Origin: Pseudomonadota bacterium
GTDB taxonomy: Bacteria > Pseudomonadota > Gammaproteobacteria > Burkholderiales > Ferrovaceae
Length of the DNA stretch: 37,680 nt
Reading direction: 5' to 3'
Assembly (NCBI GenBank): GCA_021796835.1
Contig: JAKABO010000020.1
Coordinates: 1 to 37,680 of the forward strand
A model generated the notes under the pieces. It was not told the origin of the DNA and made no database searches. It saw only the letters and a list, made by a program, of their open reading frames with translations. The first letter of the stretch is position 1. The number at the start of each line of letters is the position of its first letter. Position numbers and translations under genes: made by a program. Below, in pieces: positions 34,508-37,680 of the stretch.

Positions 34508-35598
34508 AACGCTGGCGCGGAATACTGATTGACCGCTATCTGGCGCGTGAGGTCCTGTCGGGTACCGGACTGGTCTTCACTGCCCTGCTCTTTCTGTTCT
34601 CCTTTTTCGATCTCATCCACGAACTGAACGATATCGGCAAGGGCGGCTATACCCTGTGGCAGATCGGCGTATTCGTCATCCTGGCTCTGCCGGGCCACGC
34701 TTATGAATTATTTCCCATTGCCACCCTGATTGGCACACTCTATGCGCTAACCAATCTTGCCCAGCATTCCGAAATCACCGTCATGCGCAGTTCAGGCATG
34801 TCTCGCCAGCGACTGGCCCAGTCCCTGCTCCGAATCGGCGCAGGATTCGTGCTGGTGGCTTTCATTCTGGGGGAGTTGATCATGCCATTTACGGAAGAAG
34901 CCGCACAACAATGGCGCCTGAAAGCGCTCAACAACCTGGTCGCCACCCAGTTCCGCTCGGGCATCTGGATCAAGGACAAGGGCAGTTTCATCAATATTCG
35001 TGAAATGATGCCGGATAATTCCCTGCAAGATCTGCGTATCTACGAATTTGACAACCACCGCCGTCTTCAGCGCATCAGCACGGCACACCGCGCCCTCTAC
35101 CTGCAGGATCACGAATGGGAAATGAAGCAGGTGGAACGCACGCTTTTCTCTCCCCAGGGCGTCGTCTCGGTGGTACACGAGGACCATGTGCGATGGGATT
35201 CCGTGTTGTCTCCCCAGGTGATGTCCACCTTGCTGGTGGAACCGGAACAGATGGCCCTTTGGAATCTTCGCTCCTACATCCAGCATTTGCGTGACAACCA
35301 CCAGCAAACCTTGCGCTTCGAAGTCGCCCAATGGGGCAAGGTGTTCTACCCCTTTTCCAGTCTCGTCATGATGTTGCTGGCCCTGCCCTTCGGACTGCAA
35401 CGCCCGCGTGCAGGAGCCGTGGGCGTACGGATCATGATCGGGATTGGTCTGGGTCTGGGTTTTTATCTGAGTAACCGTTTTTTTTCCTATCTGGGACAAC
35501 TCAACGGTTGGGGCCCCATTTACAGTACCACGGCGCCCAGCCTGGTTTTTCTGGGACTGGCACTATTCCTTGGCTGGTGGGGAGAGAAACGCGCCTAA
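34504..35598 (+). CDS. lptG: LPS export permease LptG
   Basis: One of the two permease subunits of the LptB2FG transporter that extracts lipopolysaccharide from the inner membrane. The 364-residue protein starts at GTG with a 4-base overlap with acs. It has three N-terminal membrane segments (about 15-40, 55-80, 100-125), a periplasmic jelly-roll (about 130-270) and three C-terminal segments. [13 protein letters not shown] and [29 protein letters not shown] are LptG-like; G rather than F is inferred from the [14 protein letters not shown] start and the [11 protein letters not shown]-terminal motif. lptF, its usual partner gene, is not adjacent. Confidence 0.9.
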   Translation: MKRWRGILIDRYLAREVLSGTGLVFTALLFLFSFFDLIHELNDIGKGGYTLWQIGVFVILALPGHAYELFPIATLIGTLYALTNLAQHSEITVMRSSGMSRQRLAQSLLRIGAGFVLVAFILGELIMPFTEEAAQQWRLKALNNLVATQFRSGIWIKDKGSFINIREMMPDNSLQDLRIYEFDNHRRLQRISTAHRALYLQDHEWEMKQVERTLFSPQGVVSVVHEDHVRWDSVLSPQVMSTLLVEPEQMALWNLRSYIQHLRDNHQQTLRFEVAQWGKVFYPFSSLVMMLLALPFGLQRPRAGAVGVRIMIGIGLGLGFYLSNRFFSYLGQLNGWGPIYSTTAPSLVFLGLALFLGWWGEKRA

Positions 35599-36011
35599 TA
35601 TTGGCGCATGGTCAAACCCAGCAGGCGATCATGAAGAAATTGTCCTTCCTTGTCCACCAGGACCCAAAGCAGGCTGATTCCCGTCAGATAGCCGGGAATC
35701 GCCAGAACATAACGCAGAAAGGCCTTTCCCCAGGAAGGGGGATGCCCCGTGGAATCCAGCAACTGAAGATGCCAGGTACGCATCGGAATGGTTTGTCCTG
35801 AACGGTGCCAAAACCAGGAAAAGTAAAAACCTACCACGCCAAACAAATAGAGACGGTACCATTCTCGCCATTCGGGATGCAGCGCATAATGAGTCAGCCG
35901 GACGAAGGGAAGAGCTGCCGCAATGAGAACGCCCGCCACCAAAAAAACCTCATAGACCCAACTGATCAAACGGGGTCGCAAAGGCAAACGCGTCCATGGG
36001 CCGGCAGTCAA
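35595..36011 (-). CDS. RDD-family membrane protein
   Basis: A 138-residue inner-membrane protein of the RDD family, function unknown (some members transport ions or are linked to the envelope). Four membrane segments are visible, with RPRLISWVYEVFLVAGVL at the start, QTIPMRTWHLQLLD in the middle (RDD signature region), and DKEGQFLHDRLLGLTM near the end. The frame opens upstream, but residues before the TTG at 36011 read as the DUF3106 shadow; that TTG overlaps the DUF3106 stop (TTGA). Last gene of the sigma-factor operon; its stop overlaps that of lptG. Confidence 0.8.
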   Translation of the reverse strand: MTAGPWTRLPLRPRLISWVYEVFLVAGVLIAAALPFVRLTHYALHPEWREWYRLYLFGVVGFYFSWFWHRSGQTIPMRTWHLQLLDSTGHPPSWGKAFLRYVLAIPGYLTGISLLWVLVDKEGQFLHDRLLGLTMRQY

Positions 36012-36517
36012 GGAGATTTCACCGCAGGGGCAGGAGTCCCGGGTAAGACGCCGGACGAAGGAACGGCGCCGGTGACAGGGGCGGGAGTCGGCCGAAGGCC
36101 GGGAACAGGCGCGGCTTGCGTCAAAACAGGCGTCCCGCTGGCAGTTGCCGAGGAATGATGCGCGCGCCAACGGGACTTGATGGCGGCACGTTTTTCCGGG
36201 GGAAGCGCATGAAACACTTTATAGTTGTGGCGTGCCTGATCGCGGGTTGCCTTTGACAGATGGGTCCAGACGGGAATGTTTTTCTGGAAACGCGCTTGTT
36301 CGGTGGGAGACAGTTTCGGGTAATGCTGAGCCGCGCTCAGCAGCCTCTTGCGTTGTATGGGGGAAAGATGATCCCAGTCCCGGGCTGCGGGCGCCAAAAT
36401 GGTCTGCTGTTGCGGGGTCAGAGAAGACCATACAGGTGCTGATGTGACCTCCTGCGCGCCTGCCATGCTCCATGAAAGTAGCAGGCAAGCCGCAATCAGC
36501 GCTTTTCCTGAAGCCAT
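36008..36517 (-). CDS. DUF3106 secreted protein
   Basis: A 169-residue exported protein. The signal peptide is about MASGKALIAACLLLSWSMAGA, then QEV. Repeats of the type WSSLTPQQQTIL, WDHLSPIQRKRLL, YPKLSPTEQARFQ and WTHLSKATRDQAR (about residues 30-105) are the DUF3106 pattern, four turns with Trp/Tyr-x-x-Leu-Ser/Thr-Pro. The C-terminal 50 residues are Ala/Pro-rich (PVLTQAAPVPGLRPTPAPV). It overlaps DUF3619 by 22 bases upstream and the RDD gene downstream. Role unknown, though it belongs to a cassette encoded with a sigma factor. Confidence 0.85.
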   Translation of the reverse strand: MASGKALIAACLLLSWSMAGAQEVTSAPVWSSLTPQQQTILAPAARDWDHLSPIQRKRLLSAAQHYPKLSPTEQARFQKNIPVWTHLSKATRDQARHNYKVFHALPPEKRAAIKSRWRAHHSSATASGTPVLTQAAPVPGLRPTPAPVTGAVPSSGVLPGTPAPAVKSP

Positions 36518-36879
36518 TCAGTGAAATCCTTTTGAGCCAGATCCTGAGGCGGTATTTCTGCTGCAAGAATCCTTGCCTCGAGCAACCCCGCATCCTCCTC
36601 CGACTCCTGATGTTTTGTCTGCCACCAGAAACCACAAAACACCAGAGAAAAAACCAGCAGGACCGTCATCAGGGACCAGCGTCCCGTATAATTTCCCACG
36701 GCCAGATGAGTCCCGTTCAACGACCACCCGGTCCTCCCCTCCGTGGAAACCGACATCTGCGCAAGCACTCTTTGGCGCTGCGTACGCAAACGCGCCAACA
36801 CGGCAGGATCGAGATCATCGGTTCCCTGATCCAGTTGCCGGCAAAGTAATTTTGCAAAAGTTCGTTCATCCATGGTCAT
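36496..36879 (-). CDS. DUF3619 membrane protein (possible anti-sigma role)
   Basis: A 127-residue protein with one membrane segment (about 68-86, SLMTVLLVFSLVFCGFWW). The N-terminal cytoplasmic part (DERTFAKLLCRQLDQGTDDL) and the short periplasmic tail (EIPPQDLAQKDFTEWLQEKR) are DUF3619-like. The gene overlaps the sigma-factor stop by 14 bases and the DUF3106 start by 22. The single-span architecture beside a sigma factor suggests an anti-sigma function; this is inference. Confidence 0.85.
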   Translation of the reverse strand: MTMDERTFAKLLCRQLDQGTDDLDPAVLARLRTQRQRVLAQMSVSTEGRTGWSLNGTHLAVGNYTGRWSLMTVLLVFSLVFCGFWWQTKHQESEEDAGLLEARILAAEIPPQDLAQKDFTEWLQEKR

Positions 36880-37447
36880 TCAATCCCTGACTAGCCAAGA
36901 CACGTGCCAGAGCATGTACGGCACGGGAACAATGGGTTTTGACGCTCCCCTCGGAACAGCCCATGATTTGCGCGGTTTCGGCCACGTCTCTCTCCTCCCA
37001 GTAACGCAACAGAAAGGCTTCTCGTTGACGCATCGGAAGATTTTGTAAGGCACCCTCGATCAAAACGAGTGTTTGTTTTTGATTTAATTGTAAATCCGGA
37101 ACCAGGGAAATGTGTCGACCTTCTTCCGAATCCTCCACCGAATCAATAAGGTCAAAGTCTTCGTCTCCATCCTCTCTCCCCCGATTGAAGGACCCGACCA
37201 GGGGTGTCCAGGTGGAACGAACCTTGAAACGCCGGTAGTGGTCTCGGATCGTATTCTGGAGAATTCTCTGAAACAAGGGTGAAAGTTCCTCCACTGGCCG
37301 ATCTGAATAGCTTTCAGTCAACTTGAGCATGGCATCCTGAACGATATCCAGAGCCGCAGAATCCTCCTGCACTGCATACACCGCCTGTTTAAAGGCGCGC
37401 CGTTCTGCACTTGCGAGAAATTCGGATATTTCTTGAAACGAAGCCAG
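36866..37447 (-). CDS. ECF-like RNA polymerase sigma factor
   Basis: A sigma-70-family factor of the compact two-domain kind. Sigma-2 is seen as ERRAFKQAVYAVQEDSAALDIVQDAMLKL, and region 4 as LPMRQREAFLLRYWEERDVAETAQIMGCSEGSVKTHCSRAVHAL. An acidic linker (GREDGDEDFDLIDSVEDSEEG) lies between. The start is uncertain: homologues begin just before EISEFLASAERRAF, where the only well-placed codon is CTG at 37447, five bases after AAGGGAGA; a TTG at 37516 is possible but has no site. The protein would be 193 residues. First gene of a four-gene overlapping operon downstream of the rrn terminator. Confidence 0.85.
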   Translation of the reverse strand: MASFQEISEFLASAERRAFKQAVYAVQEDSAALDIVQDAMLKLTESYSDRPVEELSPLFQRILQNTIRDHYRRFKVRSTWTPLVGSFNRGREDGDEDFDLIDSVEDSEEGRHISLVPDLQLNQKQTLVLIEGALQNLPMRQREAFLLRYWEERDVAETAQIMGCSEGSVKTHCSRAVHALARVLASQGLNDHG

Positions 37448-37560
37448 CGGAGTCTCCCTTGCCCAACATAGGGGGGAATGATAGCAAGAATTGGCCCAAA
37501 CATGGCCGATTGCCAATTCTTTCTGCAACACGGCCAATGGCGCAAGAGTTGAGCGGACGC

Positions 37561-37594
37561 AAAAAAAGCACGGTCGCTGGGACGGTGCTTTTTT
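37561..37594. terminator. rrn operon terminator
   Basis: AAAAAAAGCACGGTC-gctgg-GACGGTGCTTTTTT: a stem with one mismatch flanked by A7 and T6. On the minus strand it lies 34 bases after the 5S rRNA 3' end. A second hairpin TCCCTTCC-aaagc-GGAAGGGA (37598-37618) sits between it and the 5S gene. Confidence 0.88.
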
Positions 37595-37627
37595 GGTTCC
37601 CTTCCAAAGCGGAAGGGAGGAATGGGG

Positions 37628-37680
37628 TGTCTGGCGGTGACCTACTTTCGCATGGGTAATCCACACTATCATCGGCGCTG
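37628..37680 (-). rRNA. rrf: 5S rRNA (3' end only)
   Basis: The reverse complement contains GGATTACCCATGCGAAAGTA, the conserved 3' loop region of 5S rRNA, followed by GGTCACCGCCAGAC that closes the terminal helix. The gene continues beyond the right edge, so the rRNA operon lies to the right and is read leftward. The exact 3' base (37628 or so) is estimated from the expected terminal stem. Confidence 0.88.

Overview
The window reads as a stretch of chromosome from a betaproteobacterium, with most genes on a GC-rich background. The main clues are the sigma factor / DUF3619 / DUF3106 / RDD gene string next to an rRNA operon, the dapA-bamC-MBL order, the ribF-ileS-lspA order, and the suhB-trmJ-cysE run. 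A chemolithotrophic or metal-exposed Nitrosomonadales-like organism would fit the sulfur and metal genes, but the genus cannot be named from this sequence. No phage genes, intact transposase, integrase or CRISPR array were seen.

Layout. (1) 1-7290, mostly minus strand: lspA (cut by the window edge), ileS, ribF, cysB; a divergent TauE/SafE exporter; then murJ. (2) 7328-10235, plus strand: tRNA-Thr(CGT), then a tightly spaced pair made of an M50 intramembrane metalloprotease and a 7TM histidine kinase with no response regulator beside it. (3) 10318-15598, accessory block: an unrecognised acidic protein, a 462-bp gene-poor stretch, an XRE-ImmA/IrrE plus PIN-domain pair, a possible IS scar, a YCII-domain protein, and a heavy-metal module (PbrR/CadR-type MerR regulator, EamA transporter with a histidine-rich tail, divergent CDF transporter). 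The block ends at tRNA-Phe(GAA). (4) 15830-18200, minus strand: rfbD-rfbC followed by a coupled nuclease-like gene. (5) 18385-21445, plus strand: dapA, bamC, a WalJ/YycJ-like MBL protein, closed by a bidirectional terminator. (6) 21465-24744: an Ala/Pro-repeat lipoprotein, the ribosomal-oxygenase gene roxA/ycfD, gltX and a YciI-like protein. (7) 24887-30867, plus strand: suhB-trmJ-cysE-iscA-mfd. (8) 30864-35598: class I fumarase and acs diverge; acs is coupled to lptG. (9) 35595-37680, minus strand: sigma factor, DUF3619, DUF3106 and RDD genes, then the rrn terminator and the 3' end of 5S rRNA.

How the genes work together. Most are housekeeping: tRNA charging (ileS, gltX), envelope building (lspA, murJ, bamC, lptG, dTDP-rhamnose genes, dapA), flavin supply (ribF), DNA repair (mfd), tRNA and ribosome modification (trmJ, roxA) and central carbon flow (acs, fumarase). 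A sulfur thread runs through cysB/TauE and cysE/iscA. The parts most worth a second look are the protease-kinase pair, the XRE-ImmA/PIN pair with its inverted-repeat operator, the metal module with the His-rich transporter tail, the nuclease joined to rhamnose genes, and the repeat-built lipoprotein.
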